NCBI GenBank assembly: GCA_017649565.1
Contig: JAGCGO010000030.1
Span: 1-64,000 of the forward strand
Reading direction: 5' to 3'
DNA: 64,000 nt
DNA from: Fibrobacter sp.
GTDB taxonomy: Bacteria; Fibrobacterota; Fibrobacteria; Fibrobacterales; Fibrobacteraceae
This document shows positions 7,988 to 15,977 of this stretch, piece after piece; the first letter of the stretch is position 1, and each line of letters starts with the position of its first letter. A program made the translations under genes and the position numbers. The notes beneath the pieces were generated by a model. The model searched no databases. It was not told the origin of the DNA and worked only from the letters and a program-made list of their open reading frames with translations.

Positions 7988-9907
7988 ATGATTCTTGCTG
8001 AATTTGACGTTGTCGTTGTCGGTGGCGGCCATGCCGGCATCGAGGCGACGCATGCTGCCTGGAAACTGGGCGTAAAGACTGCCATGCTCACGATGGATAT
8101 CAACGCCATCGGACGCATGAGTTGTAACCCTGCCGTTGGCGGCGTGGCCAAGGGACAGATTGTCCGCGACATCGACGCTCTTGGCGGATTGATGGGGCTC
8201 CTGACCGACAAGGCGGGAATCCAGTTCCGCATGCTGAACATGAGCAAGGGCCCTGCTGTATGGGGCCCGAGAGCTCAATGTGACATGAAGTACTACAGCG
8301 AAGTGGCTTGCGACGTTATCACGAACCTTCCCGGACTCTCCGTAATCCAGGGTGAACTCGCCGCGTTTACACGCATGGCCGACGGACGCCTGGAACTGAC
8401 TCTGCTTAACGGCGAACGCTACATCACGCGCGCGCTCGTGATAACGAGCGGAACATTCTTGGCTTCCAAGATGTTCACCGGGCTCGAAACGAGCATTGGT
8501 GGGCGCGTGGGGGAGCCGAGTGCGGACAAACTTTCGGAATGTCTCGCCCGCGAGGGAATTGCGCTGCGCCGTCTCAAGACCGGTACCCCCAGCAGGTTGG
8601 ATCCCGATTCAATCGACTTTAATGAATGCGACGTACAGCGTGGCGACGATGTGCCCTGGCCGATGAGCGACCGCCATTTGGCAGAAACCGTCCCCGGCCG
8701 CGACGCGGACTATTTCTGGGGTGACCCGACAAACAAGTTTGTTCGCAACGACTGCGTCTGCTGGATCACGCGCACGAACATCAAGACCCACGATATCTTG
8801 CGTAGCGGTTTCAAGGACAGTCCCATGTTTAGCGGGCGCATCCACGGCAAGGGGCCGCGCTACTGTCCGAGCATCGAGGACAAGATCAACCGTTTTGGCG
8901 ATCGCGACGGGCACCAGCTGTTCCTGGAACCGGAACAGGCGGACATCGGTCGTGTCTACATCAACGGGTTCAGCTCGAGCCTGCCGGCCGACATCCAGCT
9001 TGCCGCCATCCATACGATTCCGGGACTTACCCGTGCGAAGGTCTTGCAGATTGGTTACGCGGTGGAGTACGATTCCGTCGACGCGACGCAGCTCTTCCCG
9101 ACGTTCGAATGCAAGAAGGTCCCTGGGCTCTACTTCGCTGGCCAGGTCTGCGGTACGAGCGGCTACGAGGAAGCTGCCGGACAGGGACTGCTGGCTGGCA
9201 TCAACGCGGCTCTGAAAATAAAAGGGGAGGACCCCTTCATTTTGGGCCGTTCCGACAGTTACCTGGGGGTAATGGCGGACGACCTTACGAACATCCTGCT
9301 CGACGAGCCTTACAGGATGTTCACGAGCCGCGCCGAGTACAGGCTGTTCCTGCGCAGCGACAACGCCGAGATGCGCCTCAAGGAACGCGCCCACGACATC
9401 GGCATGATTTCGGACAGCGACTACGATGACTGGAAGCGTCGCCGCTGCCAGATGGAATCGGCCCGCACGCGCATGGCCGAGGAGTCCGCGATGCCCGAAC
9501 AGGCGAACGAGATTCTCGCCCCGGGTGGCCAGTCCCTTGCGACGGAGCGCTCCCGCTGGATCAACGTGTTCCGCCGTCCCGGCATCGACCCGGAAGCGTT
9601 TTTCAAGATTGCCCTGCCCGACATGCCGTTGTGTCGCCGTGACCAGTGGTTCCTGTACGCCCAGGAACTCTACGCGGGCTTTTTCGACCGCCAGGAAAGG
9701 GAAATCGTTGAGCAGAAGAAAATGGAGTCGGTCCGGCTCCCTGCCGACATGGACTTCATGCAGGTGACCGCCATCAGCATCGAGAGCCGCCAGCGCCTGA
9801 ACGCCCACAAGCCGCTCACGTTGGGTCAGGCAAGCCGTGTCCCCGGCGTCCGCCCGGCCGACATTACCGTCCTCGCGCATTGGTTGGAGAATTCCCACCT
9901 CACTTGA
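7988..9907 (+). CDS. mnmG: tRNA uridine-5-carboxymethylaminomethyl modification enzyme MnmG
   Basis: MnmG (GidA) works with MnmE to modify the wobble uridine of some tRNAs, using FAD and 5,10-methylenetetrahydrofolate. The 639-residue protein has the normal length. The N-terminal dinucleotide fold is VVVVGGGHAGIEA, followed by the family signatures SCNPAVGGVAKGQ and GPAVWGPRAQCD. The later motifs GLYFAGQVCGTSGYEEAAGQG and FTSRAEYRLFLRSDNA are also typical. No mnmE is in the window. The gene starts 28 bases behind the previous terminator, and TATTGT at 7961-7966 is a possible -10 box. Confidence 0.97.
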   Translation: MILAEFDVVVVGGGHAGIEATHAAWKLGVKTAMLTMDINAIGRMSCNPAVGGVAKGQIVRDIDALGGLMGLLTDKAGIQFRMLNMSKGPAVWGPRAQCDMKYYSEVACDVITNLPGLSVIQGELAAFTRMADGRLELTLLNGERYITRALVITSGTFLASKMFTGLETSIGGRVGEPSADKLSECLAREGIALRRLKTGTPSRLDPDSIDFNECDVQRGDDVPWPMSDRHLAETVPGRDADYFWGDPTNKFVRNDCVCWITRTNIKTHDILRSGFKDSPMFSGRIHGKGPRYCPSIEDKINRFGDRDGHQLFLEPEQADIGRVYINGFSSSLPADIQLAAIHTIPGLTRAKVLQIGYAVEYDSVDATQLFPTFECKKVPGLYFAGQVCGTSGYEEAAGQGLLAGINAALKIKGEDPFILGRSDSYLGVMADDLTNILLDEPYRMFTSRAEYRLFLRSDNAEMRLKERAHDIGMISDSDYDDWKRRRCQMESARTRMAEESAMPEQANEILAPGGQSLATERSRWINVFRRPGIDPEAFFKIALPDMPLCRRDQWFLYAQELYAGFFDRQEREIVEQKKMESVRLPADMDFMQVTAISIESRQRLNAHKPLTLGQASRVPGVRPADITVLAHWLENSHLT

Positions 9908-9969
9908 TATTTTTGCCGAAAATTACTATTATTGGGCGCGTCTATTAATCATTTTCCAAGAGGTATATT

Positions 9970-10275
9970 ATGGCAGAAGAAACAGAAGTCAAAACCACAG
10001 AAGAAGTCAAGCCTCAGGAACCGAAATCTACAGAAAAATCTCAAGAGAAGAAGGCCCCGGCCAAGAAGAAGCGCCCCGCCAATGCCAAGCGCAAGGGTGG
10101 CGCCCCTGTTGCTAAGAAGCCGGCCATCTTTAGCGATTCCCTGGAAGAACGTTTCCCCAACCTCGCAGCCAAGCTTAAAAAGTCCATCGAAGACGGCATC
10201 AAGCAGAAGATCAAGGACGCCATGTCCGACCCCAAGGTCAAGGCGGCTTCCAAGAAATTCGCTGCTGAAAAGTAA
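9970..10275 (+). CDS. Small lysine/alanine-rich basic protein
   Basis: The 101-residue product has an acidic-polar N-terminus (about 1-28), a highly basic Lys/Pro/Ala middle (KKAPAKKKRPANAKRKGG) and a C-terminal helix-rich half. The middle resembles the tails of histone H1-like bacterial proteins, so nucleic-acid binding is possible, but I do not recognise a named family. A clear AAGAGG lies before the ATG. A terminator follows 22 bases after the stop. Low-complexity sequence makes any similarity weak evidence. Confidence 0.75.
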   Translation: MAEETEVKTTEEVKPQEPKSTEKSQEKKAPAKKKRPANAKRKGGAPVAKKPAIFSDSLEERFPNLAAKLKKSIEDGIKQKIKDAMSDPKVKAASKKFAAEK

Positions 10276-10297
10276 AGCTCTCTATACTTCTGGTTTT

Positions 10298-10330
10298 AAA
10301 GCGTCCCACTTTTTAGTGGGGCGTTTTTTT
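10298..10330 (+). terminator. Rho-independent terminator
   Basis: AAAGCGTCCCACT (10298-10310) pairs with AGTGGGGCGTTTT with two G-T pairs, followed by a run of T residues. The next gene begins only 16 bases after it. Confidence 0.85.
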
Positions 10331-10345
10331 ATCTTTTATGCTGAA

Positions 10346-11329
10346 ATGTCTAAAGTGTTGTCCAAGATAAGGTCTTTTTCCCTATGCCTGCTTTGCCTGG
10401 TGGGCTACTCCTTGGGGGATGGATTCGACCAGAGTGCGTTCTTCGGGTTCCGGTACGGCCCGAACCTCTCGTGGAGCCTGATGGGCAACACCCCGTTCGT
10501 TTGGGGGCAGTGGCTGCCGCAGCTTAACGGAAACATCAACTATACCTGGCTTGAACCTGTCGGCAACCTAAACTATGGCGACAGGATGGACGAGATGCCG
10601 ACGTACCTGAAAATGCTCGCCTCCGTGGAGGTGTCCCCGTTTTACAGTGGCTACAAGGCCGGCCTCGGCTTGCGTCCATTCAAGACGAATCCCCAGATAG
10701 AAGTCGACCTTGTCTACGAAAGCTACCTGTATTTCAAGTCGAACCTCGAAATGGTCAATGCCGATGTCGAGGGGGGCGGACGGATTGCCGATACCTGGAA
10801 TGCGGATTACGTGGTTGACAACGTATGGACGGACGACGCCGCCAACTTTGACTACGCCCAGCTGTTCGATATCAGTGCCGACCTGGCCTATTTCTTTCCG
10901 CGAGGCTCCGTGCTGGGCGTTAATGTCCACTACATCCTGTCGGATATTGGTACGGACTTTGATGGAAAGAGCTACGATTACAAGCGCAATATCCCCGTTT
11001 TTTCGAGAGATTTTATCATAGAAGTTGCTTCCTACGGCTGCATTCCGCTGAATTTAAACTGGGCAATTCTCTTCGAGACGACGTTCTACAAGACGGGTTA
11101 CCTGCGCAGCGAGAATACCGTAAAGAAGGAATCGCTGGCATATGGCCAGATAATGCTTGGTCCTCATTTTTCCTGGAAGAATGGGCTACGCAATGTAACG
11201 CTGGAGCTGGGTATGTGGAAGCGTCCCAAGGACCGCTTCTACAACGGATCACTCTCGCAGCAGTTCCTGGTTCAGCTTGAGTATCAGGGGTATTTCTCTT
11301 TTCCGCTTGACCGGAATCTTAAGAAATAG
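10346..11329 (+). CDS. Exported protein, probable outer-membrane beta-barrel
   Basis: I do not recognise a family. The frame is open upstream to 9932, but that part overlaps the previous gene and the terminator; the ATG at 10346 gives a proper signal peptide (SKVLSKIRSFSLCLLCLVGYSLG). The mature part of about 300 residues is rich in aromatic and alternating polar/hydrophobic stretches such as VEVSPFYSGYKAGLGLRP and NVTLELGMWKRPKDRF, and ends in a strand-like segment. This suggests an outer-membrane barrel. No Shine-Dalgarno is visible before the start. The 3' end overlaps the convergent gene on the other strand by 81 bases. Confidence 0.7.
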   Translation: MSKVLSKIRSFSLCLLCLVGYSLGDGFDQSAFFGFRYGPNLSWSLMGNTPFVWGQWLPQLNGNINYTWLEPVGNLNYGDRMDEMPTYLKMLASVEVSPFYSGYKAGLGLRPFKTNPQIEVDLVYESYLYFKSNLEMVNADVEGGGRIADTWNADYVVDNVWTDDAANFDYAQLFDISADLAYFFPRGSVLGVNVHYILSDIGTDFDGKSYDYKRNIPVFSRDFIIEVASYGCIPLNLNWAILFETTFYKTGYLRSENTVKKESLAYGQIMLGPHFSWKNGLRNVTLELGMWKRPKDRFYNGSLSQQFLVQLEYQGYFSFPLDRNLKK

Positions 11330-12013
11330 TTCGGGGATGGGCCGCACCTTTGTGGCGGCCTTTTGCAACGGGTCTGACTCCAGCGCCTGGATGGGGTAGG
11401 CCGACCGTATCCAGATGCTTCCCTGGTAGTTTGGTCCCGAGAGCGAAACGAGGGTGGGGAGGAGTTCTCCCGAGAAGACTTTCCATTGCCCAATAGTAAA
11501 GATGCGCGTTTCTCGGTTCGCCCCGCGCATGACGACCTTCTGCGGTGTCGGCAGCGTGTCCGAGATGATGCTCCACCAGGCCATAGAAAATGCCGTGCCC
11601 AGGCTCTTTGCTGACGTGTCCGGGGCTTCCTTGCATACGAACTGTCCGTTGGCGAGCAATTCCAGGTCGTCCAGCTTGAGCGGCGTTTCTCCGATGTTTT
11701 CCTTCAGGTGGTGCATGCCCAGCTGCCTCTTGATCTTGGCGCTGCCAAGTTCGACATACCGGGATATTCCCGTCGTGATGAACTTGAACTGCTCGCGGTC
11801 GGCCAGGTTGACGAAAAACGTGTCGATGGATTCCGGATGGTGGCGCCATTCTACATCCATACTGACCCTGGAATGCTTGACGTTGATGAAGCGTCCTTCG
11901 ATGTTGACGACCATGGGCGTGGAGACAAGGAATCGAGGACACAGCGACTGTGCGCTGGTGGCAACGGCAAATAAGGCAAAAAATAGGGAAACTAGGCGGA
12001 ATGGGCGACGCAT
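11249..12013 (-). CDS. Exported protein of unknown function
   Basis: The 254-residue product starts with a signal peptide (MRRPFRLVSLFFALFAVATSAQS). A GTG six bases upstream is in frame, but the ATG at 12011-12013 lies exactly seven bases after a TATCTT box (12020-12025), which fits a leaderless start. The mature protein has mixed alpha/beta character with no repeat, metal motif or lipobox, and I cannot assign a family. Its last 27 codons overlap the end of the convergent barrel gene, so the two messages are complementary there. Confidence 0.65.
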   Translation of the reverse strand: MRRPFRLVSLFFALFAVATSAQSLCPRFLVSTPMVVNIEGRFINVKHSRVSMDVEWRHHPESIDTFFVNLADREQFKFITTGISRYVELGSAKIKRQLGMHHLKENIGETPLKLDDLELLANGQFVCKEAPDTSAKSLGTAFSMAWWSIISDTLPTPQKVVMRGANRETRIFTIGQWKVFSGELLPTLVSLSGPNYQGSIWIRSAYPIQALESDPLQKAATKVRPIPELFLKIPVKRKREIPLILKLNQELLRE

Positions 12014-12052
12014 GGCCACAAGATAATTAATTTATTCTCTGCAAAAGGAAAC

Positions 12053-12095
12053 CCCCGACTCAGTCCCAATGGCTACGGGGGACTTTTGTCGGAGG
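12053..12095 (-). terminator. Weak terminator-like hairpin after recA
   Basis: On the minus strand CCCCCG and CGGGGG form a 6-bp stem with a long loop, followed by TTTCCTTTT. The T tract is poor and the loop large, so function is uncertain. Confidence 0.35.
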
Positions 12096-12117
12096 TCGCT
12101 CTTTTAAGGAAGAATTT

Positions 12118-13212
12118 CTAGGCTTCTTCGACGGCGGGGAGTTCTCCGTCCTCGTCGGCAGAGACTGCATCCTGCTCGTTGAGCTTGAACAGTTCGACGT
12201 CCTTCATGCTTTCGCGGATCCTCTGCTCGATTTCGTTGCAAAGTTCCGGATTGTCCTTCAGGAACAGGCGCGTGTTCTCGCGTCCTTGGCCGATGCGTTC
12301 GTTGTTGTAGCTGAACCAGGACCCGCTCTTCTGGATGATGTCCAGTTCGCTGGCGAGGTCGAGGATGGAGGCTTCGCGGGAAATGCCGCAACCGTACAGG
12401 ATGTCGAATTCGCACTGGGTGAACGGGGCCGCGACCTTGTTCTTCACGACCTTCACGCGGGTACGGTTTCCGATAACCTCTTCGCCGTCCTTGATGGCGG
12501 CGATGCGGCGGATATCGATACGCTGCGTGGCGTAGAACTTGAGCGCATTACCGCCGGTGGTGGTTTCCGGGTTGCCGAACATCACGCCGATCTTCATACG
12601 GAGCTGGTTGATGAACAACATGCAGGTGTTGGACTTGGAGAGGATGCCGGTCAGCTTGCGGAGTGCCTGGCTCATGAGGCGCGCCTGCAGGCCCACGTGG
12701 TTGTCTCCCATTTCTCCGTTGATTTCGGCCTGGGGCACGAGGGCTGCCACGGAGTCGATGACGATGATGTCGATCGCGCCGGAACGGACCAGTGTCTCGG
12801 CGATGTCGAGGGCCTGCTCGCCGGTGTCGGGCTGCGAGACGAGGAGCGATTCGATATCGACGCCCAGCTTGCGGGCGTACACGGCGTCAAAGGCGTGTTC
12901 GGCATCGATGAAGGCGGCTACGCCGCCAAGCTTCTGGGCTTCGGCAATGGCGTGCAGGGTAAGCGTAGTCTTGCCGGAAGATTCGGGACCATAGATCTCG
13001 ATGATACGTCCGCGGGGGAATCCTCCCACGCCGAGCGCCATGTCGAGCTGGATGCATCCGGTCGGGATGACGGGAATGTCTTGGACAGGCTGGCTTCCGA
13101 GAGCCATGATGGAACCTTTACCGTAGTTCTTTTCAATTTGGGCGATTGCGGCCTCGACGGCCTTGGCTTTGTCGGCGGAAAGGTTGCTGGTGGGGTTTGT
13201 TTTTTTTGCCAT
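12118..13212 (-). CDS. recA: Recombinase RecA
   Basis: RecA drives homologous recombination and activates the SOS response. The 364-residue protein starts at the ATG at 13210-13212, with AGGAC upstream; an in-frame upstream ATG would add 14 atypical residues. The Walker A is GPESSGKTT (75-83) and the Walker B region [12 protein letters not shown]. The motif [19 protein letters not shown] is conserved, with loop 2 near [15 protein letters not shown]. The acidic C-terminal tail is normal. It lies 42 bases downstream of the pncC/cinA-type gene on the same strand, a recurring arrangement in bacteria. Confidence 0.98.
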   Translation of the reverse strand: MAKKTNPTSNLSADKAKAVEAAIAQIEKNYGKGSIMALGSQPVQDIPVIPTGCIQLDMALGVGGFPRGRIIEIYGPESSGKTTLTLHAIAEAQKLGGVAAFIDAEHAFDAVYARKLGVDIESLLVSQPDTGEQALDIAETLVRSGAIDIIVIDSVAALVPQAEINGEMGDNHVGLQARLMSQALRKLTGILSKSNTCMLFINQLRMKIGVMFGNPETTTGGNALKFYATQRIDIRRIAAIKDGEEVIGNRTRVKVVKNKVAAPFTQCEFDILYGCGISREASILDLASELDIIQKSGSWFSYNNERIGQGRENTRLFLKDNPELCNEIEQRIRESMKDVELFKLNEQDAVSADEDGELPAVEEA

Positions 13213-13254
13213 GATGTTTGTCCTATGTTTTTGGTTCCTGTTTAAATATAACAA

Positions 13255-13797
13255 TTAGTGTTCTTTTGTGCAAGTGCTTTTTTGGTTATTTAACTCGAAA
13301 AGTAACTTGCCCAACACTGTATAGACGCTTTTTTCGCGGATTTTTTCCCGATTTCCTGAAAAAATTTCGCAAAAACTGATTTTTTTACATTTGTTGGCGA
13401 CGCACATCCATACCGTTCCGACCGGTTTTTCGGGAGTGCCTCCGCTCGGACCCGCGATTCCGGAGGTGGAAACCGCCCACTGGCAGTCGAACTGGCGGAT
13501 TGCCCCCTCGGCCATGGCCTCGACGGTCTCCGCGCTGACGGCCCCGTGTTCCTGCAGGATAGATTCGGGGACGCCGAGCAGTTTTGTCTTGATTTCGTTC
13601 TGGTAGGCGACGATCCCGCCTTTCAGGATGGCGGAGGAGCCCGCTTCGTTGACAATGCTGCTCGCTACGAGCCCGCCGGTGCAGGATTCCGCCGTGGCCA
13701 TCATTTCTCCCCGCTCGATGAGGGCGGCCTTGATGGCGACTGCCAGGTCGTGGATTTCTGCCTTCAGGCTTTCGTTCGGATTTGTTGCGTCGCTCAT
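13255..13797 (-). CDS. pncC: CinA C-terminal domain protein, nicotinamide-nucleotide amidase
   Basis: PncC-type enzymes deamidate nicotinamide mononucleotide in NAD salvage. The protein of about 180 residues consists only of the CinA C-terminal domain, with the motifs ATAESCTGGLVAS, GGIVAYQNEIKTKLLG and TSGIAGPSGGTPEKPVGTVW. The N-terminal MoCF-like domain of full CinA is absent. A start two codons earlier (13803) is possible, but AAGGG has correct spacing only to the ATG at 13797. The gene is upstream of recA and probably co-transcribed. The C-terminus is Lys/Cys/Thr rich and not conserved. Confidence 0.93.
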   Translation of the reverse strand: MSDATNPNESLKAEIHDLAVAIKAALIERGEMMATAESCTGGLVASSIVNEAGSSAILKGGIVAYQNEIKTKLLGVPESILQEHGAVSAETVEAMAEGAIRQFDCQWAVSTSGIAGPSGGTPEKPVGTVWMCVANKCKKISFCEIFSGNREKIREKSVYTVLGKLLFELNNQKSTCTKEH

Positions 13798-13824
13798 TTT
13801 CATGCCCTTAATTTAAAAAAGAAT

Positions 13825-13858
13825 TGTTGTCAAAAAATGACAAACAACAGGAACCTGT
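13825..13858 (-). promoter_or_regulatory. Possible control region of pncC-recA
   Basis: On the minus strand the hexamer TTGACA occurs twice with a shared ATTTTTTGACA context. Between the copies lies the inverted repeat ACAGGAACCTGT (13847-13858). It could be an operator, but it does not match any LexA box I know and no good -10 box is seen. Confidence 0.3.
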
Positions 13859-13924
13859 CAAAAAATATAGCAAGACACGGCCTGCACCTATCGTTTGGGT
13901 CGAGTTTTTTTATATTTGAACGCG

Positions 13925-14893
13925 ATGAAGCTTCGGTTGTTGCTCATATCCCTCCTTTTTGCGGCATTCGCATGCGTTCCCGCGCTTGCGGGCGACGTTT
14001 ACGTGCAGAAGGGGAAGACCGGCATTCCGGAAATCGACACGCTCCCTGTCAACGAATGGGACGTGCCGACCGAGCATAACTCGCTTCTCTACACGATGTT
14101 GTTCAGCATTTTCCCGGGGGGCGGCCAGTATTACACGGGCCATTATGTCCGTGGCGGTTTTATTACCGGAATCGAAGCCCTTCTTGTGTACGAGGTGTTT
14201 TTCAACAAGTCCTGGCAGCGTGACCGCATCTACGAGCAGGCGAGGCCGCTCCAGGATTCCGTGGCGTATTTCTCGCGACTGCTCATGACGGCGACATTCC
14301 GCGACAGCATCAAGAGCTATCAAGAACAGCGCATGGATTATGTGAACCGAGTCCGAGCGCTAAGTGACAAGAAAATGGAACAAGAGGACTTGCGAAAGGC
14401 AGAAATTGCCTGGCTGTACGGTCTTCATTTGTATGGAATGTTCGATGCCTTTGGCATTTGGTACAACAACCACTACAGGAGCGTCGAGCAGCGGAGCATG
14501 AAAAAGGCCTTGCTGCTTGCGATAATCCCTGGCTTTGGGCAAATGTACAACGGGGAATTTGGCAAGGCGGGCCTGCTCTACATGAGCATTATCGGGGCTT
14601 CGACGAGTATCTGGACTTCGCAGAACATGGTGGAGTATTACCTGGGACGCAAACACGTTCTGGAACATGAGGATGTCGATCCTGAAGATTTTGACAAGAT
14701 TGTAGAACGTGTCACGTACTACCGCAAGAACCGTAACCAGTACATATGGGCGATGGCCTTGCTTTACCTGTATTCGATGGGCGATGCCGTTGTCGATGCT
14801 CTGTTGAGTGACTTCGACAATCCAATCCACTTGGCCCTGTTGCCCAACTTGGGAACTGGCGGCGTACAGGCCCTGTTCACGTTTGATTTCTAG
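13925..14893 (+). CDS. DUF5683-like membrane protein
   Basis: The 322-residue product has a signal peptide (MKLRLLLISLLFAAFACVPALA). Two similar hydrophobic hairpins follow: SIFPGGGQYYTGHYVRGGFITG and AIIPGFGQMYNGEFGKAGLLY. These P-G-x-G-Q-x-Y motifs are typical of DUF5683 and related small membrane proteins of unknown role. A charged central helix lies between them (about 95-165). The start at the ATG is chosen for the signal peptide. There is no Shine-Dalgarno, but TATATT at 13911-13916 lies directly upstream, so the mRNA may be nearly leaderless. Confidence 0.75.
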   Translation: MKLRLLLISLLFAAFACVPALAGDVYVQKGKTGIPEIDTLPVNEWDVPTEHNSLLYTMLFSIFPGGGQYYTGHYVRGGFITGIEALLVYEVFFNKSWQRDRIYEQARPLQDSVAYFSRLLMTATFRDSIKSYQEQRMDYVNRVRALSDKKMEQEDLRKAEIAWLYGLHLYGMFDAFGIWYNNHYRSVEQRSMKKALLLAIIPGFGQMYNGEFGKAGLLYMSIIGASTSIWTSQNMVEYYLGRKHVLEHEDVDPEDFDKIVERVTYYRKNRNQYIWAMALLYLYSMGDAVVDALLSDFDNPIHLALLPNLGTGGVQALFTFDF

Positions 14894-14940
14894 GCACGAG
14901 GCTCTAGATCCATACCCCTGACCACTGCCTACCGCCTACT

Positions 14941-15003
14941 GTCTCTCGCCTCTCGCCTCTCGCCTCTCGTCTCTCGTCTCTCGTATCTCGTCTCTCGTCT
15001 CTA
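14941..15003. repeat. 7-bp minisatellite, nine units
   Basis: Nine tandem units follow the consensus G-Y-C-T-C-T-C (for example GTCTCTC and GCCTCTC), with one unit GTATCTC and the last running into the stop codon of the phosphatase gene on the opposite strand. Similar units occur at 32764-32798 and 35323-35357. Confidence 0.92.
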
Positions 15004-15618
15004 CTCCATAACCAGCGGCGGCATCTGTATCCCGTCGTGGATCTTGGTGTATGTCCCCTTGTAGTGTCCTTCGCTGTCGCGGGTGAACTCGAATCGCGAC
15101 ACCATGGTGTACGAAAACTCGCCTTCGACGAATCGCTCGTCGGGCAGGCCGCACCTGGAGTGCATGATGGCGGCGATGACGCCCGCGTGGCTGATCCAGA
15201 GAAATTCCCCGTCGTCGGGGAGCGTGTCGAGGAAGTCCCCGGCGCGCTTGTCGATGTCATAGAAGTTTTCCCCGCCCGGGAAGCGGAATCCGCGAAGGTC
15301 CTTCATCCAGGCGTGCATCTCGTCCCTGGGAACGGCCGTCAGTTTTTGTCCTTCCCATGTCCCGAAGTTGATTTCCTGGATGGCGTCCACCTTCTCGATA
15401 TCAAGCCCCGTTGCCTTTGAAACTTTTTCGGCGAGTCGCATGCAGCGCAGGAGTGGGCTGGAGAACAGCCTGGTGGGCTTGGGGTCGGCCGAAAGGAATG
15501 CCTTGATGGCATCGTCGGATTCCTGCGGAAAAGTGGGCGAAACGTCGAAATCGAGCCTGCCGTAGCAGACGTCCTTGGGATTGTAAGGTCGTGAGTGGCG
15601 GATGGTCCAAAGAAGCAT
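15001..15618 (-). CDS. Histidine phosphatase family protein
   Basis: The 205-residue protein belongs to the phosphoglycerate-mutase-like histidine phosphatases. The catalytic motif is TIRHSRP (RHS in place of the common RHG), followed by CYGRLD, FSSPLLRCMRLAEKV with the second arginine, EINFGTWEGQ and the second histidine in WISHAGVIAAI. The CYGR segment is reminiscent of alpha-ribazole phosphatase (CobC), but no cobalamin genes are nearby, so the substrate is open. The gene stands alone, bordered on both sides by 7-bp tandem repeats. Confidence 0.85.
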   Translation of the reverse strand: MLLWTIRHSRPYNPKDVCYGRLDFDVSPTFPQESDDAIKAFLSADPKPTRLFSSPLLRCMRLAEKVSKATGLDIEKVDAIQEINFGTWEGQKLTAVPRDEMHAWMKDLRGFRFPGGENFYDIDKRAGDFLDTLPDDGEFLWISHAGVIAAIMHSRCGLPDERFVEGEFSYTMVSRFEFTRDSEGHYKGTYTKIHDGIQMPPLVME

Positions 15619-15620
15619 AG

Positions 15621-15655
15621 AGGTTAGGGGTTAGGATCTAGGGGCTAGGGTTGAA
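15621..15655. repeat. 7-bp degenerate tandem repeat
   Basis: Five units read AGGTTAG, GGGTTAG, GATCTAG, GGGCTAG and GGTTGAA. The first four end in TAG. The array lies immediately upstream of the phosphatase start codon, where a Shine-Dalgarno would be expected. Confidence 0.75.
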
Positions 15656-15663
15656 TAAAAAAA

Positions 15664-15679
15664 GCAACCCGAGGGTTGC
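15664..15679 (-). terminator. Terminator behind the SRP RNA gene
   Basis: On the minus strand GCAACCC and GGGTTGC form a 7-bp stem around a two-base loop, followed by seven T residues. It is a back-up terminator for the ffs gene. Confidence 0.8.
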
Positions 15680-15680
15680 G

Positions 15681-15783
15681 AAAAAAATCCTAGGCTACCT
15701 GAGCACATAAAAATTCGCAAGTCCGTTGCTGCTTTCGCCCTGGCGATTTGCCCGCAAATAGTCATTGCGCAGGGCCTAGGAAC
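15681..15783 (-). ncRNA. ffs: Signal recognition particle RNA (4.5S-type)
   Basis: The minus strand encodes a rod-like RNA of about 100 nt. The 5' CCTAGGC CCTG pairs with the 3' CAGG TA GCCTAGG. The apex has the SRP domain IV signature: CAGG, then GC, a GAAA tetraloop, GC, then AGCA followed by GCAACGG-like sequence. The 3' strand TGTGCTCAGGTAGCC also resembles the 3' part of bacterial 4.5S RNA. It ends in a run of seven T residues. The RNA binds Ffh to target membrane and exported proteins. The stem below the tetraloop has two pairs against three in E. coli. Identification is from motif and fold by eye. Confidence 0.82.
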
Positions 15784-15787
15784 ACCA

Positions 15788-15816
15788 AATATAGTTAGTT
15801 TTCGCTGAAAAAACAA
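15788..15816 (-). promoter_or_regulatory. Promoter of the SRP RNA gene
   Basis: On the minus strand TTGTTT (15811-15816) and TATATT (15788-15793) are separated by 17 bases, placing the start at about 15781-15783, the expected RNA 5' end. The remaining 160 bp to the next gene (15817-15977) are AT-rich; I see only a TTGGAAT half-site near 15936. Confidence 0.7.
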
Positions 15817-15977
15817 TTTTTTTGCGTCTTTTTGATGATAAAAAATACAATTTTTCTCACATCGCTTGATTTGTAAACAAATAGTAACTATATTTATGTT
15901 AAGTTTATGGGAAAAGGGGCTGACTTTTTTCGTTTTGGAATTTAATCAGTGGAAGGGTGGCTTCCGGGAGTTCTGAC

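Noticed and set aside
13213-13290. LexA box before recA (GCACTTGCAC-like sequence)
   Set aside because: The spacing does not fit any LexA site form I can recall with certainty, and the segment overlaps the end of the pncC gene.
13895-13924. Upstream ATG of the DUF5683-like gene
   Set aside because: It would place charged residues before the signal peptide and lies upstream of the -10-like box.
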